This document shows positions 1-12,500 of a stretch of DNA of 64,000 nt, piece by piece (within the stretch, counting starts at the first letter, position 1; every line of letters starts with the position of its first letter). The translations under genes were made by a program, and so were the position numbers. The stretch is from NCBI GenBank assembly GCA_013399875.1, contig VXAZ01003269.1:62001-126000 (forward strand). Direction: 5' to 3'. A model generated the notes under the pieces. That model saw only the letters and a list, made by a program, of their open reading frames with translations. It was not told the DNA's origin and did not search any database. Origin of the DNA: Gymnorhina tibicen (lineage: Eukaryota > Chordata > Aves > Passeriformes > Artamidae).

Positions 1-1350
1 TTTTCTTTAACATATTACCCCCAACAGTAAATAAAGGCTCCAAAGAACCCCTTCCATAATAAGTGTTGTAGCCCTGGATCAGCAATCAATCTCTTTGCAC
101 TTCTTACATGGCTCAGGATTGCATATCGTATATTTCCCTTCTTGTCCAGTAACGCTGGGGTTTGTCTTCTCTCTCTTTCAGTGTTTAATGATGGCATCTT
201 TTTAGTGCTTGACGTAAAAGAAATTCTCAAGAAGCAAAAAGAAAGGAAGGAATTGCCACAATGGACACGTGGAATCTCAGCCCCTACACATAGTAACGCA
301 GTGGTGCCTAGGCAGGCCAAAAAGGGTTTTCCAGCCTCTTCAGTACTTTTAAACTCTCTCAGATTCTGAACATGATAGCTGCATGCAGGGCTGTCCCATT
401 GGGAGTGGTGCCTGTCTCTGACCAACTCTGAGGAGTGGTTTGTAAGTACTGCTGTGGGGACAAGTGAATGGTCCAGGCACTGGGCATCTTTCTAGTAATT
501 AGCTGTATGCAATCAAGCCCTGATGCCCGAACAGGGCAATATTTCACGTAGCTGTATAGCCATAGCTGCAGAAATATAGGTAAAAATCCTGGCCCATTGT
601 GGACAAGCACAAGAATGACTGTTCAGGTAGCAAATTGAATTTGGTCTTTAATTTCGTCAGAAATGGAAATGATAAAACTTCAGAACATTTAAGAACTTTT
701 TTCCCACAGAATCTGTTTTTCCAGTACTATCTGCAATATGTGGTATAAAGACACTTTTTTTTCTTCTCAAACGAGTGTATTAAAAATGAAACCCCAAGTT
801 AAAATTATTTGGGCTCTTACTCAGTATCACTCTCATATGCACAGGCACACAAGGAATCAGATGGATTCAATTTAGACTTTTTTTAGAGCTAAAAGCCTTA
901 TACTAAATAGAGAGAGAAGTATTTTATACTGTTAAAATAGTATGAAACTTCAAACATGGATTTTCTTTGACTGAGTAGATCTGAGTTACAGAAAGTTAAA
1001 AAACATTTGAATGATCCTCTCAGCATGTGACCAGCTATGCTTTCCTGACATGGAGGAGCTCACCCTGGTGCCATTGTGACTGTTCATTAATAAACTGCTG
1101 TCTCCTTTGAAAGCACAAGCTGAAGAACGATGAGGGCTCATAATGCAACAATAGATGAAGTTATTCCCAGAAAAGTCTCTCCTGAAACAAAGTGTATTTC
1201 TCTGGTAGCATCACTCTCCTTTTCTAGAATGGGCAATTATAGACGATATTAGCATTAAAGCAGAACTGAAAAGACTTTCTCCTTCATGAAATTAGCAGCA
1301 GAAAGGCCAATCACCACATATGGTTCTAGAAGGAACCCTTCCTTGCCTCT
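1..1350. other. Non-coding flank without recognisable features
   Basis: AT-rich sequence with no recognised repeat, RNA gene or convincing coding frame. The open frames here (136 codons on the minus strand at 15-425, 75 codons on the plus strand at 142-369) overlap each other and show no recognisable protein family. The last five bases, CCTCT, form one half of the target-site duplication of the adjacent LTR. Confidence 0.6.
1346..1350. repeat. Target-site duplication, left copy
   Basis: CCTCT immediately before the TG of the LTR. The identical pentamer follows the LTR at 1917-1921. Confidence 0.8.
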
Positions 1351-1428
1351 TGTCTTGGGGTGACTTTATGCTGTTGTATCTCCTACCACCACTCTATGCC
1401 CAGATATGATCCTGAGCCTTTCTGTGCC

Positions 1429-1435
1429 TTTAAAA
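1429..1435 (+). promoter_or_regulatory. TATA-like element in the LTR U3 region
   Basis: TTTAAAA lies about 80 bp into the LTR, upstream of a purine-rich GAGAGA stretch. The position suits a retroviral core promoter. Activity is inferred from position only. Confidence 0.4.
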
Positions 1436-1767
1436 CCTGGCGCAAGAGAGAGAGAAAGAAAAAACTGAGTGAACTTTACAAAACAGTTTGTGCTTCAAGG
1501 ACACAGAGATTAGCTGATGCTGCTGCTGCTGAGGAGCGAAGGAAGCACCCTTTCTGCTTCTCTCGGGTTTTTGGCTCTGTTTCTCCGGAGAGAGAGACAG
1601 AGAGTGGTTTTTCTGGGACTTTGGTCGGCCCCCACGCCGACCCAGCTCCGAGGAGGAGGAGGAGAGACACCACACCCACAGGACTCTAAAATCCTTCAGG
1701 TTTTCTCTCCACAGCGAGAGATTTTATTATTTAGCATTATTATTATTCTTTTCCTGTGTGTTTGTTA

Positions 1768-1773
1768 AATAAA
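1768..1773 (+). promoter_or_regulatory. Poly(A) signal of the LTR
   Basis: AATAAA, followed by a T-rich stretch (TAGTTTTTATTTTC), about 145 bp before the LTR end. This is the expected place for the R-U5 polyadenylation signal. Confidence 0.55.
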
Positions 1774-1916
1774 TAGTTTTTATTTTCTCCTTCACTTTCC
1801 TCCGAGGAAAATTTTTTTTCCCGTGAACCTGGTGGGGGAGGGGCGGCTATAACCTGCCTTCCTTTGAGGAGACATTCCTTTTGGACGTTTCCCTGAATTT
1901 GGCCCAAACCGGCACA

Positions 1917-1921
1917 CCTCT
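1917..1921. repeat. Target-site duplication, right copy
   Basis: CCTCT immediately after the terminal CA of the LTR, identical to 1346-1350. The exact match and position fix both LTR borders. Confidence 0.8.
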
Positions 1922-4129
1922 TCTCAACGCTTCCATGGTGTAAGCTCCGTCAGCATTTGGTTTTGGCTCTTTCCAAAAGGAAGAGGACTCAATAACAGAA
2001 ATTTTTACCAGGAAGCTGAAGCCTGTAATCAAACAGCAAGCAAAGAGTTTGGTCCCAGATTACAGTGGGACGCAGGCTCTTCTTTAGGTGCCTTATTCTG
2101 ACACTCATTCATATTCATTCACAAGATCCTGTTCAGCTGCTGTCAAATCTAACAGAGCATAGAGTTTGGCAACTAACTTTGTGCTAGTAAAGTTCCTGTG
2201 GCTTTCACCTTTTGCTGCATAATCCCCTAGTGGCTTATTGCGCAGTTTACACGTTTGTTTTTACAGGATTAATTGGACTAGCATTTTTCTGCCTATAAAA
2301 CTGATGTAGCCCTTATGTTGTCAGCTGAGCTGAACACAGACCCTAATTATTCCTAGAGAAGAGAAGTTTTGTGCAAACTCGCAGGAATAAAAAAATTAAA
2401 ATGCCTATCTTTCCTCTGGAGAGAAATTTGGGAAACTCTTAAAGCTGAAAACTTTCAAAGCAAACAAAAGGGAACTTTGCAAACAAATTAAAAAAAAAAG
2501 ATTTTTCAAAAAAATATTAAACCTCAGAATACATAGAGAATAACAGAAAAAATTGTTTGCCTGTTGGAAAAATTAATTAGCTTCTGTTCGAGAAATCTTT
2601 TCTATCCTTTCAAATATGCCAAAACAACTCTTGGATCAGATAAGAAGAATAATAGAGGAGCAAGCTCTCTCTCATCTATTCTTATCTGCAAAACAGCGAC
2701 TGTGATAGCTTCTCCATCACATTTTAAAATATTACTGGCAGCAAGAAGACAGACAGTAGTTCTCAGTGTAGCATCAGAAGTATGGTTTTGACTGATGGAG
2801 CTGCAGAGGCATGTCTTATTTGATGTGACTTCATTTTTTGGAATGGGTTGTCTGAAAAGCAAGCCCCATCGGTGCATATTTGCCTGCAAGATCCCTTACA
2901 GATTTCTTATTACAAAGGTTTCCTCTTGGGAGATGACAGAATTGGCAGAATTTCCCATGGCCTGTGGGAATTAGCAGATGAGGAGAGCAGCCTGCTACAT
3001 GAAAGACCTTTCTCCAGTTGTCTAGGTGTAGTTACAGCTTAGCAGATCATGACATTTATAGATTTGTAACCTGACCTTTGCCATTTCTTTTTCTGTTAAC
3101 TTTATCTAGATTTAAGCAAGCAGGGGTCAGGAAAGAGAGGCTGACTTGTTACGAACCTGAGAGGCAGAAAGGAAGGATGTAAACAAATTAATTTCTTGCA
3201 GATTAAGTGGCAAGTACTGATGAGGTATTCTTAATCTGTAAAGATATTAGGAACATGATGAACCAGGAGCCTAAAAGTAGGTTTTGGGAAAAGTATCCTT
3301 GACAATGCTGGGTAGAGTCAGGGCTCTTAACATCTGTGAGTGACTCCTCATCAACAGACTTCAACCAACACTGAAGAAACAAGACATTTCACAAGATCCT
3401 CCTGCACTTTATGGTAGGGAATATTGCTAATAGCTTTGAGGTAAGGCAATTTTATAAAATAAATTTTGATCAGAAGTTGCTTACAACTTGCACATTAGGA
3501 ATCAGAGACAGTCTCATAAGTAAAACTATCAGTGTCATTGGTTTCTCTACCAACCTAGTACTGCTGTGACAAATCAGAGTCATATTCATCAGCCTGAGTT
3601 TAATTTTAATTAGCTTTGTGTAAGTAATAAGCTCTGGAACAGTGGCTATTATTTACATACATTTTAAGTTATCAATTATACATATGGATGTTGAGTTGAT
3701 TTTCTTTTTTCTTTTTTTTAATTTTTCTGATACTAGAAACGATTTCTAGGAAGGTTTTATTTGAACCTCTACAGAAGAAAGAAAGGATAGTGTTACAAAA
3801 ATATCTCTCATCTCCCAGGTGAATGAATGATATCAAGAACAAGACTAAGACTTACGTAATTGAAATTTTTGAACACCAAATTAGTTCTGGCAGGGATAAT
3901 CAGTTGCTGAGGAGAGTGGCCCTTGTGCCAGGATGATCAACAGCAGAGTGCTCTAGCAGGGTGCACTGGGGGGTTTCCCAAAATGAGAGAACCTCAGGAG
4001 AGCTGAGGGAGCTGCCAGGAGTCTGCAGCTCACACGACAGCAGCTGACAGGACCTGGGCAGGGCAGGGACAATGGTGGCCAAGCCCCTCACATGCATAAA
4101 AGAAGCCCTTAGGCTCTGGGAGGTTGAAG
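1922..4129. other. Non-coding stretch
   Basis: AT-rich sequence with A-rich runs around 2380-2530. Open frames of 61-95 codons occur on both strands with no recognisable domains. From about 3890 to 4129 the sequence becomes more GC-rich. It may be the diverged 5' part of the CR1 copy that follows, but I cannot align it to a known CR1 region. Confidence 0.5.
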
Positions 4130-4195
4130 AGTATCATGGAGAGTGGAGGAGAGAGAGACAGACTCCTGGAATTACACCCTTCCTTCCCTGGGACA

Positions 4196-6049
4196 GGGCT
4201 GTTTAACAGACTGGTTGGCAGAGTCCCTTTGGGGGCAGTCCTGAAGAGCAAAGGAGTCCAGGAAGAATCAACATTGTTCAAGATGGAAATCTTAAAGATG
4301 CAGGAGCAGGCTGTTCCCTCCTACCAAAACGTGAAACATCAGGGAGGAAGGTCGGCCTGGCTAAACAGGAAGCTTTGGCTGGACCTCAGGAAAAAAAGAG
4401 TTTATGCCCTTTGAAAGAAGGGGCAGGGAACTCAGGAGGACTACTAGGATGCCATGAAGTTATGCAGGGAGAAAATTAGAAGGACCAAAACCCAGATAGA
4501 ACTTAACCTGACTACTGCTGTAAAAGACAATAAAAATGTTCCTATAAATACATGAGCAACAAATGGTATGCTAAGGAGAATCTCCACCCTTGATTGGATG
4601 TGAGGGGAAACATAGTGACAAAGGATGAGGAAAAGGCTGAGGTATTTAATGTCTTCCTTACCTCAGTCTTTAAAAGTAAGACCAGTTGTTCTTTAGGTGC
4701 CACCTCCATGAGTTGTAACACAGGGATGAGGAATAAAGTCCCCATAATCCAGGAGGGAATGGTCAGTGACCTGCTACACCATTTAGACACACACAAGTCT
4801 ATGGGGCTGGATCAGATCCACCCAAGGGTGCTGAGAGAACTGGTGGAAGTACTCACCAAGCCAATTCCCATCATTGTTTGGCAATCTCGTCTAAACAGGA
4901 GTGTTCCAGTTGACTGGAAGTTGGCAAACGTAACACCCATCTACAAGAAGGGTTGAAAGGAGGGTCTAGGGAACTACAGGTCTATCAGCCCAACATTGGT
5001 GTTAGGGATGATTACAGAGCATCTTGAGTGCCATCACATGGCAAATACAGGACAACTGGGGGATCAGGGTCAGCCAGCACAGGTTTGTGAAAAACAAGTC
5101 CTGCCTGACCTGCCTGGCCTGCAAGGTGGCCCACAGTGGATAAGGGAAAGAAAGATGCTTTAGTAAAGCTATTGACACAATTTCCCACAGCATTCTTCTG
5201 GAGAAACTGGCTGCTTATGATTTGGACACGTGCACTGTCCGGATGTCTGGGTCCAGAGAGCTGTGGTGGAAGGAGTTACATCCAGCTGGCAGCCAATGAG
5301 TAGTGGGCTTCCCAGGACTCAGCATTGAGGCCAGTCCTATTTGACATTTTTATGGACAATTTGGACAAGGGCGTCAAGTGCACCCTCAGTCAGTTTGCAG
5401 GTGAGGCCGGTTTGGTTGGGTGTGTTGATCTCCTGGAGGGTAGGAAGGGATCTGGACATGCTGGATCAATGGGCCGAGGCCAGTTGTAGGAGGTTCAACA
5501 AGGCCAAATACTAGGTCCTGTACTTGGGTCACAACAGCCCCATGTGACACTACAGGCTGGGTGTAGAGTGGCTGGAAAGCTGCCAATAGGAAAAGGACCT
5601 GGGGATTCTGGTTGACAGTGGTTAAACATGAACCAGCGTGCCCAGGTGCCCAAGAAGGCCAATGGCATCCTTGGCTTATATTGGAAAATGCTGGGGCCAG
5701 CAGGTCTAGAGAAGTGGTTGTCTCCCTGTCGTCAGCACTGGTGAAGCCACAGACAAAATCTTAACGTTTATTTTTGAGCCCCTTATGACAAGAAAGACAC
5801 TGAGGTGCTGTAGTGTGTCCAGAGAAGGACAGTGTAGGTGTTAAGGTTCTGGAGCACGAGTCTGATGAGAAGCAGCTGAGAGAGCTGGGGTTGTTTAGCC
5901 TGGAGAAAAGGAGGTTCAGAGGGAACATTATAGGTCTCCACAACTACCTGAGAGGAGATTGTAGCCATGTGGAGTTCAGCCTCTTCTCCCAAACAACAAG
6001 GAGCAGGACAAGAGGAAATAGCCTCCAAAGTCCCCACTGGAGTTTTTGA
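4196..6049 (+). pseudogene. CR1 ORF2 (reverse transcriptase) remnant
   Basis: Decayed coding part of the CR1 copy. ORF2 of CR1 encodes an apurinic-type endonuclease followed by reverse transcriptase. Only the reverse-transcriptase half is present here. The longest clean piece is 4594-4956 (120 codons from the first available ATG), stopping just after the IYKKG motif. Downstream, the reading frame shifts several times. At 5394-5405 the sequence reads F-A-G-E where active CR1 enzymes carry F/Y-A-D-D, so both catalytic aspartates are lost. A further open piece at 5813-6049 covers the C-terminal LGLFSLEKRR block. The copy cannot encode an active enzyme. Confidence 0.85.
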
Positions 6050-6256
6050 CTGAATGTCAGGAAAAATTCTTTCACCGTAAGAGTTGTCAAGCCTTGGAAC
6101 AGGCTGCCCAGGGAAGTGATTGAGTCACCAGTCCTGGAGGTATTTAAAAGATGTGTAGATGTGGCACTTAGGGATGCTTAGATTTAGTGGTGGACTTGGC
6201 AGTGTGGGGTTAATGGTTGGACTTGATGGTCTTCAAGGTCTTTTCCAATATAAACC

Positions 6257-6273
6257 ATTCTATGATTCTATGA
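6257..6273 (+). repeat. CR1 3' terminal microsatellite
   Basis: ATTCTATGATTCTATGA: two copies of the 8-bp unit that ends CR1 elements and serves in priming of target-primed reverse transcription. It fixes the 3' border of the 4130-6275 copy and its orientation. Confidence 0.85.
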
Positions 6274-6275
6274 AT

Positions 6276-9200
6276 TAGTTTTCACTAAAGGCCTTACACA
6301 GATTTTGAAGGCCGAGTTTAGCAGCTCTATGCATACATCTTACAGCAGGATCAAAATCTTTAGTACCAAAATCCTGAGTGCTTCAGCAAAGGAGAAATGT
6401 TAATGGCATAAATTTTTTATAAAACCTGCAATACAAGTACAGTCTGTGAGTGCTGTAATGCTCTAGGTTCATTAATATTGCACTTTTAAAATAATTGCTT
6501 ATCGAAAAGAGAATGCTGGAACTCACGCAAAACATATATTAATTGTTTTGGTTTTAGTTGCAATCTGAAAGTTAAGATGTACATATGTAAATCTCAGATC
6601 AGTTTCATTAATTTCACATTTGCTCTTTGAATCTGTTCTGCACTGCTACACTTCTCTTCAGTAGAGCCTTCCTGCCTGTTTCAGGGATAACACCGGTCTT
6701 TCTACCTAACAGCTACATAAAAAGATTATATCACTTTAAATTTTTTCCATAAAGTAATTATTTGATAACTGCAAAGCAGAAGAAAATAATTCCTTATCTT
6801 TGACTATTTTGAATCTCCAGGTATTGTAAAAATAGCCTTTGACTATTGTTCACTACTATTTCCAGCCACAATTATTACTAGAATTTCAGCTTTTAGCCAT
6901 CACTACTGGGGGATAAAAGGAAAATTTATGATACAGTTAGAGGAAAGCAAACCTCTTGCAGAGAAGAATGTCCGCTGCCACAAACGTATCAGAGCTGTCT
7001 GCTTATCTCATAGTACATGCGGCATGGGAAATAGAGCTTCCCTAAATACACTAGTCCCTACCACTTTGGAGAAAGAAGACTTTCCATTAGCTGTCAGTAG
7101 ATTAGATTTTCTGGTGGGAATGGCCAAAAGTCTATTGATGTTGGCAGAACTAAATAAAGCCCTTTAATACCAATACAGACTTCAGACTGCATTGTCTTTC
7201 TAGTTTCCTACCTCATACATAATTCACACTGTGGTTTGTAAATTGACCAACATGTTTTTACGTCTATACTAAAAAGTATATATTTATATGTTTAGCTTAT
7301 TTTCCTTATAATAAGGAAAAGAGACTTGTGTACTTATGTAAGTAGTTATGCAAGTACTCATGTACTTGTCAGATAACCTTTAGGTGTTAGTGCTTTAGAA
7401 TAAGTTTTTCATCATTTGGAAAATTTTGACAAAATTCAAATGGGAGAAGAGTTTTCCAAGATAATTATTTCTTGCAAATTAAGTGCTAAGCCAGGGAAGA
7501 GCAATGAGGAGTCTGTCATAGTCCATTCCATTTGAAGGTATCCAGCTGCAGCTAACATCAGCATGCACAAAAATCTGGACTAAGTATAAGTGGCATTATG
7601 TTTTTCCCGGTAGGGTATATTTGAATTTAGTGAAATACAGAAAAATCTTCCAAAATTTTCTGGAATAGGAAAGTCTGTGTGATTTTTTTTTTTAATATAC
7701 AATGTAAGGCTACACCTATGTGAATTTTATCACGGCTCCTCAACCGTTCATCAGTGTCAAAATTGTTCACATCTTTTTTGATCAGAGACCTGTGAAATAA
7801 TTAGAGAATCAGAAAGACAATGTTTCTTCCAAGGGATAAATTCATCTGGCAGCATTAGCTAGTCATACAGTTAGCTATATTTACTTAAATAATATTTTTT
7901 ATTTTCCCTTTTCATCTGGTAATATTGGTTTTTCTTGTAACTATCTGGTTTCTAGCAAGTTCTGAAAAGTTGGGAGGAAAATGTTCTGAAAAAAGTGTGG
8001 GGGGTTAAATAAGTCTGAAAAAATATCCTTTTGCCTTCATAGTTACATAGAAGAAAACATGATGTGAACTTTTTCCATGCTGCATTACGTTCAAGGTGCC
8101 ACCTTTAAGCACTTTTTCAGAAGACACGTGTTTTGCAGAATTTGAAGGCTTTGAAGGCTTCATAATAAACACACACAGCTTTACTGGTATTTGATTTTGA
8201 AACCTCAGTAATTGTATACAGTTCTCTTTTTGAAAATTTGAATCTTTTATTGTCTAGGGCATATATATAGAGACAGACCTTTTCTCTGCAGGAAGGAATG
8301 ACAAGATTATCATAAATAACTAGAAATTTTCGTTTGCTATGTTATCCTTAGTGTATTACTGTTCTTGTAATTTTTATTACTGTTCTTATCATTTTAAATA
8401 TGAAATGAAAATCAAATTTGTCCCAGATGGTTACCAAGGGACTTCTTAAATTGGACAGTATGTGAATGTCTTTTCTTGTCTCAATCCCAATCCTTTATAA
8501 CGGCCTATACAGGTAGAGCATTTGCATACAAAGTCATCATGTAAGACAAATCTCAAGCATGGATATGTCACAAATATTAATTTGAATCAGATAAAAAGGG
8601 AAAAGCATATGATAAAGTTTAGGAAGTTTCTTGACATTTTGAAAGCAGAACATCTATACTTAAGCTGAAAAATAAAGGTGACAAAGGACATTATAAGTGC
8701 CAAAGTTTGAAGATTGAAGTGAACCTGATTTCATCTCTGTCTCTTTCTTCATACTTTGGCAGCCTGTTATTCCCTCCACGCAAATTCCCTAATCAACTTT
8801 CTGTATTTCATGGCTCTATAACTTCATTTATTACATACATGAACTGCTTCTGAAATTGGGCAGTATGGGTGAGTATATACTTGAGAGTGTAAATGCCACT
8901 TGGGCCTTTGAAGTAGTATTTAAGAAGAAGTTAGATGGCTTAGACTAGTAAGTTCAGAAAGCTTGTGCTTGACAGGCTTTATCATACCAGAGATAACTAA
9001 ATTTGTATAATTTACTCTCTTTGATCTGAGACTGACTTAGAAGCCTAATTACGAGACTCTACAGAAGAGCATGGGCAGCTTGGTGCCTGATTTCTTCCTA
9101 GTTTCCAATGTCATTCAGAAGGAATGTGTCATAGCTGTCATGCTAACTATGCCTAAGGTAGCAGTGTGCTCAGTACAAAAAAAGCTGTACTGACCAAAGA

Positions 9201-9410
9201 AGTTTCCATTGCAATGAAGAGGCAAAGGAGGCAGTAGTTTCTGCTAATGACCTAGGCGTTAGGATACTCTATACAGGAGGGAAATCTGGCTCTATTACCT
9301 AAAATCCAGAGTGGAGTCAAACCTAATTCTGTATTCACTAGGAGAGTATCTTCATCTTGTAACACCATATGGTAGTCAATTTTAAAAGTGATTGCCTGAG
9401 AGATTGTAGT
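6276..9410. other. Non-coding stretch
   Basis: AT-rich DNA with no recognised repeat. One 79-codon frame at 6928-7167 (plus) has no recognisable family and ends beside AATAAA-like sequence. A T-run at 7684-7694 and a 9-bp doublet (TTTGAAGGC twice near 8141) are ordinary low-complexity features. Confidence 0.5.
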
Positions 9411-9565
9411 ATCATAAAGTCTTGTAGGTTGGAAAAGACCTTTAGATAATCTATGTCCAATCATAATCCAGCGCTGTCAGGTCTACCACTAAACTACATC
9501 CCTAAGCACCACATCCTCACATTTTTAAGTACCTCCAAGGGTGGTGACTCAACACTTTCTTGATT
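9411..9565 (-). mobile_element. CR1 3'-end fragment, minus strand
   Basis: On the plus strand this reads as the reverse complement of a CR1 3' untranslated region: ATCATAAAGTCTTGTAGGTT, then GGAAAAGACCT, CCTAAGCACCACATC, CACATTTTTAAGTACCTCCA and GGTGGTGACTCAACACTTTC. These match in order the usual CR1 tail in antisense. It is a short, strongly diverged, 5'-truncated copy with no coding part. No target-site duplication was visible. Confidence 0.8.
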
Positions 9566-12500
9566 AGTCACCATATTTGCACTGTGTGCTTGGATTTTAG
9601 ATGTCTGAATTAATAATTGTTCAGCTCACTAAATGCACAGTTTCATTGGGAATTATGTTTCTAATTTACCGTATTGCTTAATAAAATCTCACTTGGATCT
9701 TATTGGGCCCTTTCTTACCAAAGCAACTTTGAAACTCTGGCATATATTTACACAATAGAGTTAATTTCCTTATATGAGATTTAGGTGCATGTTGTGACAA
9801 AAGAAAAAAGAGAAAATTATACTACACAGTTTTAAAGCTGTTTTTTACATCCTCAATAAATTGAGGCTAGGAAGACTAACTCACAGGAATATTGTATCCA
9901 AAATGCAATAGAAGATTCCTGGAACTCAGAAGTAGAAGCCTTTCACTCTCTTGTTTACCACTCCTTGTAGATGCTCATGCTTTTTGCTGTCAATGGGTTA
10001 TTATGACCTTATTGACTTGTAAATGTCTGATAGAAGAGGCCAACCTCATTCAGTACTAGAAGCAGCAGTTTGAAACACAATGTCCGTTAAAATCAATTAT
10101 TCATAAAATATTAATGGTATTAAAAATCTAAATACAAATCCAGAAAGCTTTTAATCATTAAGCCAGAGAAAAAAACATTTATTCTTGTGCTATTGACGAA
10201 GTAAACTTTTAAGTGTTTTTGAAGGCATTTTAAAATATTGATAGTATTATAGATTGAGATGATATATTCGAGGAGCCTTACAGAAATAGAACAGTTTAAT
10301 AGCCTCGGGTTCTATGGTTGCTGATAAGCTAATGGTATATCTTCTTTTAATATGGGGAGATATTGAGCATAGAAAGAACAAGTTGTACTGTCTCTGAGAT
10401 AACCGTCTAAAGAGACAAACATCTATATTCTGCACTTTTTCAATTTTCCAAGTGGCCCTCAGCAGTGTCCCAAAATGCTGTATAGTGCTGTGGTCTTTGA
10501 GCACATAAGAACACTTTCCATTCAGAAATGCAAAAAGGCAGAAAGTACTGAAAAAAACATCTCACCTTCTATCACTGAACTCAGAGTTAACAAAAAGCTG
10601 CTGTGCTCTACAAACAACCACTGTCTCTTGTTGATTATATTCTGGGAAGCACAGCCACAGACTTGATTTGAGTAAAGAATTTGTGAAACTTTTGTTTCTA
10701 AATTCTCTAAGGCTGAGGCAGGGAGAGAAAAAAAAAAAAAGAATTAAGAGAGTAAGTCATTTAGTGGTACTTTTTGCAGACAGTTGATTAGAAACGTCCT
10801 GTAGGAATTGGGAAGTAAGGGTTCAGGTGCTTCTCCTGAACTAAGTAGAGCATAACTGAGCTTTGTCTTTTTGGGATATGTTATTACTATTAAAAGGGAT
10901 TGTTTTGGAATGGAATTCTGATTTTGAGAAAGATTCCCAGTCTTCACAATGTACCTGTCTGGAAATTCAGAATTTTCTCAAAATTAGTAAAATTTAATGG
11001 ATGAAAAAACACTTCCAACCCTGTAATCCCTATTTGTGTGGTGGTAAGAAATCACTGTATTCTTCTGAAATATATATTCTATCTAAGAGAGTTCAACCCT
11101 TCTGTATTTTTTTCAGTTCTGTTAGCACCCAATATCCAGTTAAAGAAAAGACTGGTCTGTTTTGATTTTAGGGAGAAAAAACCTAATACTGTTTTTATTG
11201 CAATATTTGATAGGAATATTTTTTATCAGAATGAATCAGACATCTCAGGTTGGATAAGGTCATGATAAGCATGCTCTTTATGGATTTTAAATATGTAAAT
11301 ATGGTTTGAATACCTAATTCTTGTCTAAATCATGTTAAAAACTTTACACTTATTATTTTTGTGCAATAATATTGAATGGTCTTTGCTATTAAAGTTTAAA
11401 AGACATATTGTCAAAAGCAATCAGCAACTCAGCAACTCCTGGTTTGATACCAATGTGAGAAGACAGATTGTCCAAAAAGTTAATTTCCATTTAAACATAT
11501 AAATGAACCAGAGAGATATTCTGAGATATTAAACTCTCTCAGCATGTTCCACTGAGAAGAATGGATCCGTTGAACACATGCTCTTGAGAATTGCTTCATC
11601 TAGATGCCTAAATAGGAGTTGAATTCTTTTGACAGTTCTACATTAGTAAGAAAGCCTCACAAAAACATTGACCTATTATAAAGGAGATACATTAACAGTA
11701 AGATTCTCATATAACAATGTTAGCTTACTTCACTCGTAATTACTTGTATCGTGCTTTTTGAAACTAAATTATAAAATATGTATTAAAGAAAAAAATGTGG
11801 TTTTAGATTTCCCAAAAAATTTTTTGATACTTACAGTGAATTTCATCTACAGTGACCCAATCTGCTAATTGCTGCGATAGGATTTCTAAGGATATCTACA
11901 ACAGATTGAGTTATAAACTCAGGAATACAGAAGTATTTCCTTCTTCCTAAAAATGCACCTTTTGAGATCACTTAATATGTTTATGCAATTCCCTACTGAA
12001 TTTCTGCAGATTTACTGGAAACAGTTTACCTCCTTGAATATACCTTTGACCTGCCTAATCTTAGCTTCATAGGTTTTTAGAGCAAAATGATCCTAGACTA
12101 ACAGGTTATATATCACTCCTAGAAACATTTCTCTGAGTCACTACTGTCTTGGACACATTTATTTGGAGTTTGCTCAAGGAAAAATCTCAGTGGCCTAGAG
12201 TTGGGTGACACCTTTTTGCCTTTAAAATTAGGAATGGCTTTTCCTATACATGAACCAAGGTATTACATATTTGTGACTGACAGCAAAACAATCGTAAGAG
12301 TTTTCCTCCTCTTGAGTGAAGAGAGCAGAAGAGCCTCAAAAACCCTTATGTGTCTGAACAGAAATGCTAGTTTTCTGCTGTTTTCCCCATCTTCCATTTT
12401 GAGAATACTGAAAAACCATAATTGTCACAGAGAACTCTTTTCACTTCAATTACTCACTAAAATCTGTCTCGAGGTATGGAATGTAGAATTTGTAGAATCA

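Larger units (their letters stand above)
1351..1916 (+). mobile_element. Solo LTR of an endogenous retrovirus (ERVL-like), 566 bp
   Basis: The element starts with TG (TGTCTTGGGG) and ends with CA (CCGGCACA). It is flanked by a perfect 5-bp direct repeat, CCTCT, at 1346-1350 and 1917-1921. A 5-bp duplication is usual for ERVL-type integrases (ERV1 usually 4, ERVK usually 6). Inside are a TATA-like TTTAAAA at 1429-1435 and a poly(A) signal AATAAA at 1768-1773, in the order expected for U3-R-U5 on the plus strand. There is no internal retroviral sequence on either side, so this is a solo LTR left by recombination between the two LTRs of a provirus. Its start resembles avian LTRs with a GGGGTGACTTTATG motif, which I recall but could not search. 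The 109-codon and 83-codon frames inside it are incidental. Confidence 0.85.
4130..6275 (+). mobile_element. CR1 non-LTR retrotransposon, 5'-truncated, plus strand
   Basis: A long CR1 LINE fragment in sense orientation. Translated pieces match the CR1 ORF2 layout in order: a pre-RT segment (LFNRLVGRVPLGAVLK, from about 4200), the start of the reverse-transcriptase domain (DTHKSMGLDQIHPRVL, then VPVDWKLANVTPIYKKG, ending near 4956), a degraded catalytic region near 5394, and the C-terminal block (LRELGLFSLEKRRFRGNI, about 5875-5930). It ends in the CR1 3' untranslated region and a tail of two ATTCTATG-like units at 6257-6273. CR1 integrates by target-primed reverse transcription and typically leaves 5'-truncated copies, as here. 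The 5' border is uncertain (between about 3890 and 4200). Many stops and frameshifts show an old, inactive copy. Confidence 0.92.

Noticed and set aside
15..425. 136-codon minus-strand frame at the window start
   Set aside because: No domain, overlapped by another frame, and within the range expected by chance.
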